Shown here one piece after another: positions 33,469 to 44,693 of a stretch of DNA of 64,000 nucleotides. Under the pieces are notes generated by a model that searched no databases, was not told the DNA's origin, and saw nothing but the letters and a program-made list of their open reading frames with translations. Made by a program: the position numbers and the translations under genes. The stretch is from Adiantum capillus-veneris. Taxonomy: Eukaryota > Streptophyta > Polypodiopsida > Polypodiales > Pteridaceae. The DNA is taken from NCBI GenBank assembly GCA_014529385.2, contig CM043958.1:123862817-123926816 (forward strand), written 5' to 3'. Numbering within the stretch: the stretch's first letter is position 1; every line of letters begins with the position of its first letter.

Positions 33469-34218
33469 CTAGACTTGTACCTTTCTTCCCACTTCTTCTT
33501 CCTTCAGCTTGTACACCCATTTATTTTGAAGTGCCCGCTTACCTTTAGGCAACTCAACCAACTCCCATGTTTGGTTGCGATGTAGTGATTCCATCTCCAG
33601 TTGCATGCTCTTCGTCCATTCTTCTTTGGATTCGTGTTGCATAGCTTCTTCGTATGAATCCGGCTCTCCAGAATCTGAGATCAAGAGATGGTTGAAGGAA
33701 GGAACAAACCTTTCTAGAGGTCTACTTGCTCTTGTAGATCTTTGGGGAATAGGTTGAAGCTCCTCATTTGGTTGACGTTGTTGCACATTGTCACCGTTTG
33801 CTGTCCTTGAGTCTTCACCGTCCTCAAGCTCCATGTACTCATCACCTGTTTCTTTTGTTTGTTGTCTTTCCAAGTAATCTTTGTACATATTTTGTTCATA
33901 AAAAATCACATCTCTACTCTTTAAGATTTTACCATCTTCAGGATTCCATAGGTGATACCGAAAGTCACCTTCTCCATAGCCAATGAAGAAACACTTTTTG
34001 GGCTTTGCATCTAGCTTTGATCTTAGGCTTCTATCTATGTGCATGAAAGCCTCACACCCAAACACTTTGAGAAATGCATAATTCACCGGTTTACCTGTCC
34101 ATGCATCTTCTAGAACTCCCCCATCCAATGCCGGTGAGGCTGACCGGTTGATTAAGTATACAGACGTACTTACAGCTTCCGTCCAAAGCTCAAGCCGTAG
34201 GCCAGCATGTAGCCGCAT
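33469..34218 (-). pseudogene. Copia integrase C-terminus to RT start
   Basis: 249 open codons: LWTEAVSTSVYLINRSAS and VFGCEAFMHIDRSLRSKLDAK (integrase C-terminal region), FIGYGEGDFRYHLWNP, an acidic variable linker, then EWTKSMQLEMESLHRNQTWELV and the start of RT. This is the normal polyprotein order for copia. Confidence 0.92.
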
Positions 34219-34224
34219 GCTGAG

Positions 34225-34568
34225 TCATGCTCGCTCCATGATTGTCATGTTCATCCTTTCCGAAATCCCATTTTGTTGAGGTGTCCTTGGGGTTGTCCTT
34301 TGCCTCCGAATGCCATTGCTAGCACAAAAGCTTTCAAAAGCTTGGCTGCAATATTCACCTCCATTGTCGAATCTGAGGCATTTAACCTTGGTACCTGTTT
34401 CATTCTCCACAGAGGCTTTCCACCTTTGAAATATGGAAAATACATCGGACTTATTCTCATGACATAAACCCATGTTTTTCTAGTCGCATCATCTATGAAT
34501 GTTACATAGTACAATGAGCCACCAAGTGATGGTGTACTTGCAGGACCCAAAACATCAGAATGAACCAA
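34225..34568 (-). pseudogene. Copia integrase catalytic core
   Basis: Two overlapping frames share the core: HSDVLGPAS (first D), RFDNGGEY (second D) and [14 protein letters not shown] (E), with TPQQNG between. A frameshift within the core near 34440 inactivates it. Confidence 0.9.
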
Positions 34569-34597
34569 CTCAAGTTTTTTTTTTCATTTCTTGATTT

Positions 34598-35188
34598 TTA
34601 AAATTTTACCCTCTTTTGTTTACCATAAACACAATCTTCACAGAACTCTAAGTCCACTTCTTTCAAACCTGGTAGAAGCTTCTTTGTTTGAAGGATTTGT
34701 ATTCCTTTAGCACTCATATGCCCAAGCCGGTAGTGCCACACCACACTGTCAACTTCTGTAGTTGCTGCACAAGCTGAAGGTTGCATGCTAACAGTACACA
34801 AGTAAAGTGTATCGACCTTTTCTCCCTTGGCAACCACCAAAGATCCCTTTGAGATCTTCCACCGTTTGTTTCTGAATGCAATGTTGTGACTTTCATCGTC
34901 CAATTGTCCTGTAGAGATCAAACTTTTGCGAAGAGAAGGAACATGCTTAACATCTTTAAGCTTCCATTCATTTCCATTAGCAGTTTTGACAGAAACTGTA
35001 CCTTTGCTGACAATCTCACAAGCTTCATCATCTCCCAAGTATACATACCTAAAATTACCTTTGGTGTAATCTTGGAAATGTTGCTTGTGTGGTGTCGCAT
35101 GGAATGAAGCCCCGGAATCTACTATCCATAAATTAGACACATTGTTTAATGAGAGAATTAGAGCATCTTGCTCTACTTTACCTGCCAC
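34598..35188 (-). pseudogene. Copia protease and GAG-pre-integrase region
   Basis: 196 open codons. The protease active site appears as WIVDSGASFHATPHK (intact D-S-G). Then come LKDVKHVPSLRKSLISTGQLD and the pre-integrase zinc segment VWHYRLGHMSAKGI...CEDCVYGKQKRVKF. It lies between gag and the integrase core. Confidence 0.93.
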
Positions 35189-35248
35189 ATTGGCCTCCGA
35201 TGTTGGCTTGTTGTCTTGAAACTCTATCTGCTTCTTCTTCTTGGACCA

Positions 35249-35989
35249 TCAATCCTTCTTGATGTGGCCCTTCTTGCCACAGTTCCAACATTCAAGAACT
35301 GACTTTGTGCGTGACTTACTCCGCCTTGAGCGATCACGACCCTTTTGGTTTTTGAACCTCTCCTTAGGCCTTCCTCTTGTTTCCACTGACAATGCAGCAC
35401 TTGATGATTCTCCTGTGCTTCTCCTTTGTATTTCCTCACTTAGGAGAACACCCACAACATCATCAAACTTAAGAGTATTTGTGCCAAAAATAGAATTACT
35501 TATAGCCATCACAAGGCTGTCCCAACTATCCGGTAGAGATGATAGTATAAGGAGAGCTCGCACTTCGTCATTGAAATTGATTTTCATTGATCGAAGTTGA
35601 CTTATGTTTGTGTTAAAATCATCTAGGTGTTCTGCAACTGAACCATTCTCTGTCATTTGTAGATTGAACAAGTGCTTCATAAGAAATACCTTATTGGATG
35701 CCGATGGTTTCTCGTAGAAGTCGTCAAGTGACTTTATCAAGTCCTCCGTGGTCTTCATCTCCGAAACATTGAAGGCCACCGTTGACGCCAAGCTTAACTG
35801 GATTGTTCCAAGTGCCTTTCGATCAAGGACAATCCATGCTTCATCTGCCATAGTTGCGGGCTTCTTTGCAAGACCGCCTAGTGACAAATAGAGGTCCTTC
35901 TAATAGAGATAGTCTTCAATCTGCATCTTCCAATGTTGGTAGTTTTTGCCGTTGAACTTCTCAATCTTGAGCTTCCCTTCGTCTGCCAT
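35249..35989 (-). pseudogene. Copia gag (UBN2 type) with zinc knuckle
   Basis: The frame starts at an ATG at 35989 with KIEKFNGKNYQHWKMQIEDYL, is interrupted by TAG at 35900-35902, then continues through WIVLDRKALGTIQLSL, DFYEKPSASNKVFLMKHLFNLQM and SLPDSWDSLVMAI. The knuckle CWNCGKKGHIKKD ends at a TGA (35249-35251) in place of the fourth ligand codon. These changes make it a pseudogene. Confidence 0.92.
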
Positions 35990-36048
35990 AACTCCCACTC
36001 AATTCAAGAAATCCTTTACTTGAGATAATTTAGCTACGAGAAAACCTT

Positions 36049-36060
36049 GCTCTGATACGA
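36049..36060 (-). other. Primer-binding site of the outer copia
   Basis: The minus strand reads TCGTATCAGAGC directly inside LTR B; one base differs from the common tRNA-Met primer site. Confidence 0.82.
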
Positions 36061-36062
36061 GT

Positions 36063-36147
36063 TGTTAGGAAATATGACGTAGCTAAATAGATATTTGAGT
36101 AGATTACTTAATGGAGAGAGATAGATTTCACACACAAGAGATTTTAG

Positions 36148-36190
<43 letters not shown>

Positions 36191-36801
36191 CACGATATAC
36201 GTGGTTCACCCAATGTGGGCTACGTCCACGGGAAAGCAGCCACTCAATGGCTTTAGTACTTCAAAACAAGAAGTAGTTTACAAAGGGATTATACCCTTAA
36301 TAGAGCTCCCGCCTTGCTTCACTCTCACCACCTCACACACACCTTGTTACATCAACTTCACACTCTAAAATGTGTGTAGAAATGGCCTCCTTTTATAGGC
36401 CAAAAGGGCTACCCTTTCTCATGAGAGACAGCCATGTGTAGCCGCCCTTGTGTAGATAAGTTCAAATCCGACCCTCCAATCCACCCATGTGTGGCTGCCC
36501 TTGAGAAGACAAGTCCGCTTTTGAATTCGGCCACCGGCCACCGGCCATTGACTTCCGACCACCGGCCATTCGACCGGCCATTTTCCGACCACTTTTCGAC
36601 CGCTGTTCGGCCATAATATTTCGGTGAAAAAGAATATTCCGACGAATGGCCCTGAAAATTTTGGTTTACGACGAGTGATATTTATTTCCGGCGAGTGATT
36701 TTCCTTCACGCATGATGGCTTCTCCTCATAATGGGGACGTTACAAATGTGCGTTTTTACCACAAAAAATTACAAGGGGTAAATCAGGCTCCATACTTAAC
36801 A
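36063..36801 (-). repeat. Copia LTR B (5' LTR on the minus strand)
   Basis: A 739-bp intact LTR, TGTTAGGAAATATG to CATACTTAACA on the plus strand. It shows the uninterrupted sequence where the chromovirus inserted in LTR A. A GA run occupies 36151-36186. Confidence 0.93.
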
Positions 36802-36806
36802 GATAT

Positions 36807-37552
36807 GACAAGAGACAAGTAGTATAAAGAGTTTCTTCTAGTGCATTGACTATTGTAAGATAATCCAACTGTACAAATTAAACGGAATGATGAGACAATC
36901 CAAAGTTCCAATAATTGCACATGCATACCACCATCATCAAATGAAATCATGCCATGCTAATGTAGGCATTTGAGTGAACTACCTAAGCTATGTAGCCATT
37001 GCCAACCTGACATAGCATTCACATGGCTCATTCTCTTGACTTGGAAATTAAAGACATTATTTAACCTTGCACACTTAAAGGAACATTATGAACAAGAATC
37101 TACCAACATATTTTACGTTGTGTGGTATTCCAATATATTTTCCATCATCATGGTTCATGGAAACAATATAATTAAGAGAACTTGTGGTATGTTCGAGTGA
37201 AAGTCTCTAAAGTAAAGTTCACCCAAGAAAATTTTGGATAGTCGCATCATCAATCAAAATGAAAACTTGATGTCCTATGATATTTTTGTACCAATGCTTC
37301 ATGATGTACCAATCTTAAGTAACTTATGTTTGGATACGTAAATGTTTATCATTTTTGGATGCTTGAATAACAATGCAAAATAGCAAATGAAATTTTAATG
37401 TTTATGTCACTAGTTTGGGATGCCTAATGGTACTATAGCATGGCAATGAATTTATTATGGTTATGTAAGTTTTTGAGTTCATTTTGAAAGTCAATGTTTT
37501 GAAATCTTCAAGTGAGGCATCCAATGGATCATGCTAGAATTTTAGAATATTC
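36807..37552. other. AT-rich spacer, no gene
   Basis: Nothing is recognised between the copia target duplication and the next gypsy fragment. An expected 3' LTR of the gypsy element at 37.5-42 kb was looked for here and not found. Confidence 0.4.
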
Positions 37553-37765
37553 TCACCTGTACGAGATCAAGTATACGCAATGGCTGAAGCAAGCCAGGCT
37601 GCTTCCCTTTATCGCAATTTGTCTTTTGACATACTTGATGCATTTGGCAACATAGTTTGGTATGTTTGCCTTCATTGTTGGCCAATAAAAGTACATTTCT
37701 AGTCCCTTAGGAGTAGCTTGAATCCCTCTATGTCCCGCATAAGGGGGAATATGGGTTTCATACAT
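37553..37765 (-). pseudogene. Gypsy integrase zinc-binding fragment
   Basis: 70 codons with AGHRGIQATPKGLEMYFYWP and the CIKYVKR segment, corresponding to the HHCC zinc-binding domain (the second cysteine pair is damaged). The catalytic core is missing; the element ends here. Confidence 0.82.
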
Positions 37766-37903
37766 AACTTTTTCACGTAAGCTATGTGTAATACATTACC
37801 TATTTCCATAGAGAAGATAATGGTTCCTCTTCCTTCCCTAATGCAATATCTTTGAAGTTTGTATCCGTAGCATACTCATTTATCATAGAAGATAGATCAA
37901 CAT

Positions 37904-38218
37904 TCACCTTTGGTCCATGTGAAAGAGCATCGACCACTTGATTGTGCTTACAGCTATATGAGCAATGTGAAAGTTAATTTGTGAAAGAGTTTTTATCCAC
38001 CTCATTTTCTTATTAGTCAATTTGATTTGCACTAGAAAGTACTTAACACTTTGGTGATCTCTGCAAAAAATAAATGGAGTGCCTATGAGATAATGCTTCC
38101 ATGCATCTAAAGCATGTAAACAAGCTAGCAGCTCCTTTTCATATACACCTAGGTTCTTTTCTTGGTCATTTAATCTCCTACTTTTATACAATATGGCATG
38201 CCCTTCTTGAAGCAACAT
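37904..38218 (-). pseudogene. Gypsy RNase H fragment
   Basis: Carries AILYKSRRLNDQEKNLGVYEKELLACLHALDAWKHYLIG and DHQSVKYFL (shown in part), the central and C-terminal RNase H blocks. The first catalytic D lies in damaged sequence upstream near 38270. Confidence 0.85.
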
Positions 38219-38360
38219 AGCCCCAAGGTAATGTCCAAAAGCATCACATTGGACTTCAAAAGGTGAGGTTCGATAATATTAACACTGGTTGATAGGTTAG
38301 CTTCGCTTTGAGATTTTCAAAAGATTCATTCTCTTTTGTAGTCCACACATATTTAACATG

Positions 38361-39200
38361 CTATTTAGTCAAGTCATACAATGACCCTGCTATGAATGAG
38401 AATGTTTCTATGAAGCATCTATAGTGTGCACACATTGCTATAAAGCTTCTCAATTCATGTAGATTTGTTGGTGTGAGCCATCCTTTTATTATGTCCAAAT
38501 TTTCAGGATCCATTTGGATCCCTACTTGGGAGATAATATGACCTAAAATTGAATCTCCTTTAACAAAAAAAATACTTCTCTTTTGATTAATATAAAGCTT
38601 ATTATCTCTCATAGCTTTAAATATTACATGAAGATGTTGCTTGCGTTCCTCAATATTCTTTATGGTTATCCTATTAAGTGCTTGATAGTCCACACATATT
38701 CTATAAGTACCATATTTCTTTTGTACTAATAGAACTAGTGAACAAAATGGAGACGAGTTGGGCCTGACCACCCCTTTTTCTAGTAGCTCTTTCACTTGCC
38801 TCATAATCTCCTCTTGTTGAGTAGGTGAGACTTGATAATGAGACTTATTAGGAGGTGAACTACCAGGTAGAAGTTCTATGGTATGATCATCTTGTTCTCT
38901 TTTGGGAGGCATCTCCATAGAAATGTCATCCGTAAACACATCTTGAAACTCATTTAGGAAAATAGACAATTCTAACTCCTCTTTGGTTTTATTTTTTATC
39001 TCATTAAAAACACATGCATCTTCCTTAGATTCTTTGAGAAAAACCATGTAACAAGAAAGATAACTTTTCATTACTTTGTCTAAATCTTGAGTATGTACAA
39101 GTGATATATTGTTACCCATACAATTTACATCAAGTACAACATCCTTGCCCCTATAGGAAAATAAGACGTTTCTTTCAGGAAACTTCATACTAATAGCCAT
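38361..39200 (-). pseudogene. Gypsy reverse transcriptase lacking its catalytic core
   Basis: 279 codons are open. The N-terminal RT blocks are present (DHTIELLPGSSPPNKSHY, LLEKGVVRPNSSPFCS, ICVDYQALNRITIKN). The next residues are EERKQHLHVIFKAMRDNKLY, which normally follow the FLDD motif. About 100 residues holding the catalytic aspartates are therefore missing, yet the frame stays open across the join. The tail (LGHIISQVGIQMDP, LRSFIAMCAHYR) is normal. Confidence 0.92.
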
Positions 39201-39324
39201 GCGGTAAAAAATGATGCCCCTAGGATAAAATATTCATGCTTGAGTTGGGAGATAAAGAAATCTTCTTTGTCTATGTAACTTTGCACATGAGCCTTAGCTT
39301 CCTAATCAATAGAGTGAGTGAGGA

Positions 39325-39603
39325 CTATTGCCCTTTGAAAGCTCCATTTGCTTTCACAACATCCCCCATCTCAAAGTCATGGATTCTTATCTTAGTAGCT
39401 AGCTCAATAAAGATAAATTTTTGGGTGGAGCCAAGATCAAAAAGTATGAAAGCATCATGCTCTCTTACTTTTCCCCAAGCATAAGAGAGTGATGCTCCTT
39501 TGCAATGACCTTCATCTTTTAGAGCTTCCACCATGGTATCTCTAGGAGGATCATTTTGTTCTACTCTTAGGGAATTTGTCCTTGCTCCCCACACTTGAAA
39601 CAC
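39325..39603 (-). pseudogene. Gypsy protease fragment
   Basis: Contains AFILFDLGSTQKFIFIELATKI, the retropepsin active-site segment with D-L-G in place of D-S/T-G. It lies between gag and RT on the same strand. The second protease block is not open. Confidence 0.75.
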
Positions 39604-39704
39604 TTTTTGTCATTATGATAATGCTCTATCCCTTGAGGTGAGTTTATTTTTACATGTGTAGCCTTTGTCCTTTGCTTTGTTGTTGTTAGATTTGGAAGAA
39701 TGCG

Positions 39705-40889
39705 TCATGTTGTTCTTTCCTTTTTGCTCAGTTTCTTCCTTAGCTTTGGAGGTCTTGGAACCCTTCTTATTTCCTTGTTGGAGTGAATCCTTGAGGTGAC
39801 CATCGTGTGATGTATGACTGTTGAGATAGTTTTGGGTCTTTGTGAGTTCGCATACTCACTCACTTCTTCAAAAATGCCGACATAAAATTGTTCCTTTTGT
39901 TCCTCAAAGTTCTTCTTCTTGTAGACAGTGGCTTTAAGATGTAACTCCCTAGACTCATAGGGTGCCATCTTTAAAGTTTAGCCACTCCATGAGGACTTTA
40001 TATTTGGTATCGCTTTGTGAGGAATTGCTTCATAATAGCAATCCTTAGGGCCTTCCATGTTTTTGAAGCTTCACCTTGGGCATGTAGGCCTACCCATCAT
40101 TAACGGGATGAATTTTGGAAATACATGGGAGACATTTTGTAGCTTTGAAGATTTTGAGAAATTTGAATCTACAAAATCTGCATCAAATTGTTGGATAAAA
40201 GAAAGTACTTTATCAGATGCTCCAAAGGTTCCATTGTAGGTAAGAAAAAACGATGTTATTTCCTCCCTCTTTGAACTTTTTAAGATTGTGTGACCTCTTC
40301 TATGAAAAATACCTTCTCTCTGCTTTCTTGAGTGGTGGATCACTGCTCTCCTTTATAAGAAGATGATGACAATGAAGAGGAAGAAGAAAAAGAAGGAGAG
40401 GATGGTGATCGCTTTCTCTGCTTCCTCCTTCTTGAGTTGTTTTCTCCCTTCTTAGAATTAGCATTGGAGGGAGTGTACGATGACTTCCTTTTCTTCTTGG
40501 GAGAGCTGGGTGACCGTCTTTCCTGTCACCTTGTTGGGGCCACATCACTTTTAGAGTAATGGGTGGGACATTTTCATACCTCTCCTTTGATATTTCTTGA
40601 CACATGACTTCTTCTTGAAACGGTTTTCCTTGGAGGTCCTTCTCATATTTCCTTCTTATTTCCAAAAAAATATCCCTATTTTGGAGATCTCACTGGAAGG
40701 CCCATAGCGGGAGCACACTCTTCTTGCATACTTGGAGAAAATTGAAGAGCTTTTATTGGGTTTTGGACCTCTGCTTGCAAAGTAGGTTTCCCATAGCTTC
40801 TTGAACGTTGCCAACAAGATATTGACAACTCTTTGACCATCATCAATAGTTACACCATGTGCTAAATCCAAGTTGTCAATATTAATCAC
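39705..40889 (-). pseudogene. Gypsy gag, broken
   Basis: Frames at 39705-39968, 40071-40343, 40300-40665 and 40656-40889 together look like gag: YNGTFGASDKVLSFIQQFDADF and FSKSSKLQNVSHVFP in the core, Lys-rich segments, and an N-terminal helix. Stops and frame changes separate them. A zinc-knuckle-like segment before the protease is not clear. Confidence 0.6.
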
Positions 40890-41310
40890 ATTCTTTCAAT
40901 TATGTTATGCCATGATTAGAGTTTCTTTATGTGTATGCTAGCTCTTTCCTTGGCACTTCCAAGATCTTGGCTACTACTCCTCTCAACCCTTGAAATAAGC
41001 ACTCAAGTAACTACCCCTCTGGTTTAGAAGATTATTAATTGCAAAGAGTAGTGGAGTGGGTTTAACATTGCTAAGTTGGCATATGTTCCCATCAAGCAAC
41101 TAATAGCTTAATAATGGTTAATCCATGGGAAACTCTAAAAAGACTCCATTATTAAGACAATAGTCCTTGACGGTGTCCCTTGTACCTTGCAAGTAGGAAT
41201 GCCAACCAAGATAATAAATTTGAGTCCCACTTACCCTATTGCAATGAACAACTCCAACCTTTCATACATTACTCAAGGACCTATCTTCTTAAAAAAGAAA
41301 TATTATTATA

Positions 41311-41320
41311 GCTCTGATAC
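41311..41320 (-). other. Primer-binding site of the gypsy element
   Basis: The minus strand reads GTATCAGAGC just inside the LTR, ten bases identical to the tRNA-Met primer site. Confidence 0.75.
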
Positions 41321-41323
41321 TGA

Positions 41324-42028
41324 TGTTAGAGGATCTAAAATTTCTTGCAAACACAATAGAATTAAATTATGAAATGTTCAATTTATGCACTTAACTTGAA
41401 GAGAATAGCACAATCAAGATTGGAATATTATTGAGGATCAGATTTACCTAGAGCAGGTCCCCCCTCTCCAAAGGGACTTTGTATTATAATTCTCTCAATG
41501 AGAGCTTTGATTACAATACAAGATTGTAATATTGTGGAGCTTTATTTGAGCCAAGAAGATGATAAGTTTCATGATACCATGGTATAACCCTCCTTTCCAA
41601 GCCCTAAACATGCCAGCGGGGAGAAAGAATTGTGGGGATGGAGGTAGATGAGGGTGAGGCAAAGTATTTTTCAAGAAAAGAAGTAGTAATTTCTTATATG
41701 CTTACTCCATGAGAAAGCTCTTAGCATAGCTAGAATAATAGAGAAGAAGAGTAAAAAGAACTTTCATGTATTCACTTGCAGGGATTTGCATCCATAGCCA
41801 AGCACTTGAGCAAGGTGACCAGCTCTGAAGCTCCCATGTGAGAAGGAGAAGAGAGAACTTGCTTTGCCACCACAAGGGGAACTTGAGAGAACTATGTAAA
41901 GGAGGGGGAAAAGAGCCAAAATCCCATGAGCCCCTTCTTTTTATAATGTCCCCACTTGCTAAAATCCTCATATGGAATGCCCGCTACATGGACCAACACT
42001 TAAAATGCAACTAGTGCATAGTCTAACA
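41324..42028 (-). repeat. 5' LTR of the minus-strand gypsy element
   Basis: About 705 bp with matching inverted ends TGTTAGA and TCTAACA. The primer site on its left supports a 5' LTR reading leftward into gag. A purine-rich stretch on its right (minus strand AGGGGGAAAAG at about 42030-42040) looks like a polypurine tract, which would instead suit a 3' LTR; see findings. Confidence 0.7.
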
Positions 42029-42093
42029 CTTTTCCCCCTTGCTATCTTGGAAAAAAACTAACCCCCCTTCTCTTTTGACTTGTCTTGGCAAAC

Positions 42094-42094
<1 letters not shown>

Positions 42095-42150
<56 letters not shown>
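42095..42150. repeat. AC microsatellite
   Basis: An uninterrupted AC/GT run of about 56 bp. Confidence 0.97.
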
Positions 42151-42153
<3 letters not shown>

Positions 42154-42889
42154 TCCAACTTTCCTTAAAGCAATTGTGAGCTACTTTGGACATGTGGCCT
42201 AGCCACACTTAGAAGAGAAAGCGTAGTCTCAACTTCTCAAATAGGGAAGTTTTGATCTAACCTTAGTGGTTTGCTTTTCCCTTGCATTAATTGAAAACCA
42301 TAGACTTAACTTTAATTTAAATAGCTCGTGTGCAAGAACTTTGCACTATCCTTTGGAGGCTTTACAAAGCTGACCTGAGCTAGAGTCTCCCTGTTACTTA
42401 AGGACTTGCTAAATTAAGACAAACTCTGGTAAAATTAAACTTACCCTTGGGGTTTGGTGCTTCACCTTTTGTGTGAAATCTTCAGCACAATCCTTGGAAG
42501 GTTATGAGAAGCTGGTCCCAAATCTTGTTAAATTTAGACTATTTTTTGTAAGTTTAATTTTACTACCCAAGGCTTCTCAGACTTCACTTGAGTAAATTTA
42601 ATTACTTGAAATTTACATAGTTAGTTTCTATTTTTAGACTCCTATAATTTCTCTAATTGACACCCTTGGTCTTGTACCTTTGATCGAGGTTGCCCGGGAT
42701 AGATTTATTCTTCCTTGATCTATATCTTTTACCTAAGATAATTAAATAGAAATTATCCTTAATCTTTTATAGACTTCTTTGTTTTGGTCCCAAGACTTTG
42801 ACCTAACTAAGTATATAAGCACTTCAATCAATTCCTCTTATTCTCTTTTATTTTCCCAGACTTTCCACTTGAAGGCCAATGTGGCCCGA

Positions 42890-43656
42890 GTGTCCTATGT
42901 ATGTACACCATGTACAATCATGAAGCATTCCAATGGATTCACTCTACACCCATCATCTCAATGCAATGTGCAAACCACTTTGAGGCTAGGCTCTTTGTCA
43001 GAGTATCTACGGGGTTGCCATCCATATGAACCTTGACTATGTCGATGTATTTGCTAGACAATATGTCATGTATCACATGATACCTGACCTCTATGTGTTT
43101 TAACTTTTAGTGAAACACGCAATAACAATTTGACTATCACAATGCAACACTGGAGTCTACTGATAAATGCCAAGATCTCCGTTTAGATGAGCTAACCATA
43201 TAGCTTACATGTTGGCACTAGAAACTACAACCTACTCTACCTCTATGGTGGTGGAAGATGAAGTGCAATCTTGGAAACCTGATCTCCATGACACAATTAC
43301 TCTAGCAAATAGGAATATATTCCCAGGTGTGGATCTTCGAGACTATCTATACAACCCGCATAATCCGCATCCATGTAACCCACTATGGATGTATCATTGT
43401 CTATAAAGCGTAAGCACTTGCTTGATATACCCTTAAGGTATTGCAAAATGTGCTTCACTACCTCCGAGTGCTTCCTGCCACGATTTGCCATAAATTTTTT
43501 GACCACTCCCACTGCAAATGCAATGTGTGGTTTGATGGATACCATGGAATATATAAGACTGCCTAGTACTAAAGAATATGGCACCTTTTCCATTGCTGCT
43601 TTCTCAACATCAAGTCTGGGAGCATCATTCTTGCTAAGGTTTGTATATGCATGCAT
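42890..43656 (-). pseudogene. Copia RNase H, second copia element
   Basis: The frame at 43297-43656 has LVLGSLIYSMVSIKPHIAFAVGVV, RKHSEVVKHILQYLKGIS and GYMDADYAGCIDS. Past stops, 42890-43296 retains VLHCDSQIVIACF-like sequence, the C-terminal copia RNase H block. Heavily decayed. Confidence 0.85.
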
Positions 43657-43901
43657 TGGGTACTCAATGTAGCCTTCCTCCCCTGCATGTTAAAACATTG
43701 CAAGACCTTGTGGATATACATTTCTCGAGATGGTATTCCACACTTTCTATCCCTCTTGATATGCATACCAAGAAAGTAACTTGCATCTCCCAAATCCTTT
43801 CTAAGTGACTTCTTCAAAATGGAAATTTCATCTTTAGACTTCCCAACAATCATCATATCTTTGACATAAAGTATCAAGATGATAAGTGAACCATTGTTCA
43901 A
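43569..43901 (-). pseudogene. Copia RT palm, catalytic motif mutated
   Basis: LILYVKDMMIVGKSKDEI shows the YVDD motif changed to YVKD, followed by LRKDLGDASYFLGMHIKRDR. Loss of a catalytic aspartate makes it inactive. Confidence 0.88.
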
Positions 43902-43909
43902 CTTCTAGG

Positions 43910-44145
43910 TATACAAACAATGATCTTCTTGGCTCCGTGCATAACCTTGGGACTGCATGTACTTGTCAAATTGTTGGTACCACTACCTTGAGTCTTGTTT
44001 TAGGCCATACAATGCCTTACACAAACAATGATCTTCTTGGCTCTGTACATAACCTTGGAACTTCATGTACATGTACTTGTCAATTTTTTGGCACTGCTAC
44101 CTTGAGCCTTGTTTTAATCCATACAATGCCTTACACAGTCTACAC
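43910..44145 (-). repeat. Tandem duplication (~112-bp unit) within copia RT
   Basis: A segment around AACAATGATCTTCTTGGCTC...TTGAG.CTTGTTTTA..CCATACAATGCC occurs twice in tandem (43917-44028 and 44029-44140), inside RT coding sequence. Confidence 0.8.
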
Positions 44146-44195
44146 ACTAGTTTTTCCCATCTAGGTTTTTCAAGTTCAACTTCAAAACCCTCTAA

Positions 44196-44384
44196 CTATT
44201 TCATGTAGACGTCTTCTTCTAGTTCCCTATGAAGGAAAACTATCTTCACATACATCTGGACAAGTTCCATGTCCTTAGTGGCTACTAGTCCAAGCACAAG
44301 ATGCAATGTAGTTATCTTGACTACTGAAGATAAAATATCATCAAAGTCCACGCCTTTTTTTTTGTTAAATCTCTTAGCAACCAA
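44196..44384 (-). pseudogene. Copia RT N-terminal fragment
   Basis: Contains KKKGVDFDDILSSVVKITTLHLVLGLVA and VKIVFLHRELEEDVYM (in part): the copia block usually KTAFLHGDLEEEIYM, with the catalytic D replaced by E. Confidence 0.85.
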
Positions 44385-44693
44385 TCTAGCCTTATACTTA
44401 GGCTCATGATCTTCTACCGTGTGTTTCTTCTAATACACTCATTTGCAAGGCAAGGATTGTTTGCCCTATGGAAACTTTATTAGTTCCCAAGTCTCATTTG
44501 ACATAATTGAGTTATACTTTGATTGCATTGCCTGCTTCCACTTCATGCTATCTTCCATCTGAATAGCCTCTTGGTAGCATGTAGGCTCTCTGTAGTCAGT
44601 GACCAACAAGAAGTCTAACCTTAGCTGAAAATGCTTAGGGGCACAAGAGACTCACATAGATCTTCTCATAACCTTACTGCCAGATTCTACTCC

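Larger units (their letters stand above)
25346..36801 (-). mobile_element. Copia LTR retrotransposon (minus strand) with a nested chromovirus
   Basis: The outer LTRs run 25346-25418 plus 31315-32063 (split by the nested element) and 36063-36801. They start and end TGTTA...TAACA, and the flanking 5-bp duplication GATAT is perfect (25341-25345 and 36802-36806). Gag, protease, integrase, RT and RNase H lie in copia order on the minus strand between 35989 and 32235. Each is broken by stops or frameshifts. The insertion of a gypsy element into one LTR came later. Confidence 0.95.

Noticed and set aside
41324-42028. 3' LTR of the minus-strand copia at 43-46 kb
   Set aside because: The primer site directly on its left and gypsy gag beyond it favour a gypsy 5' LTR. 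The purine-rich stretch on the right alone is weaker evidence.
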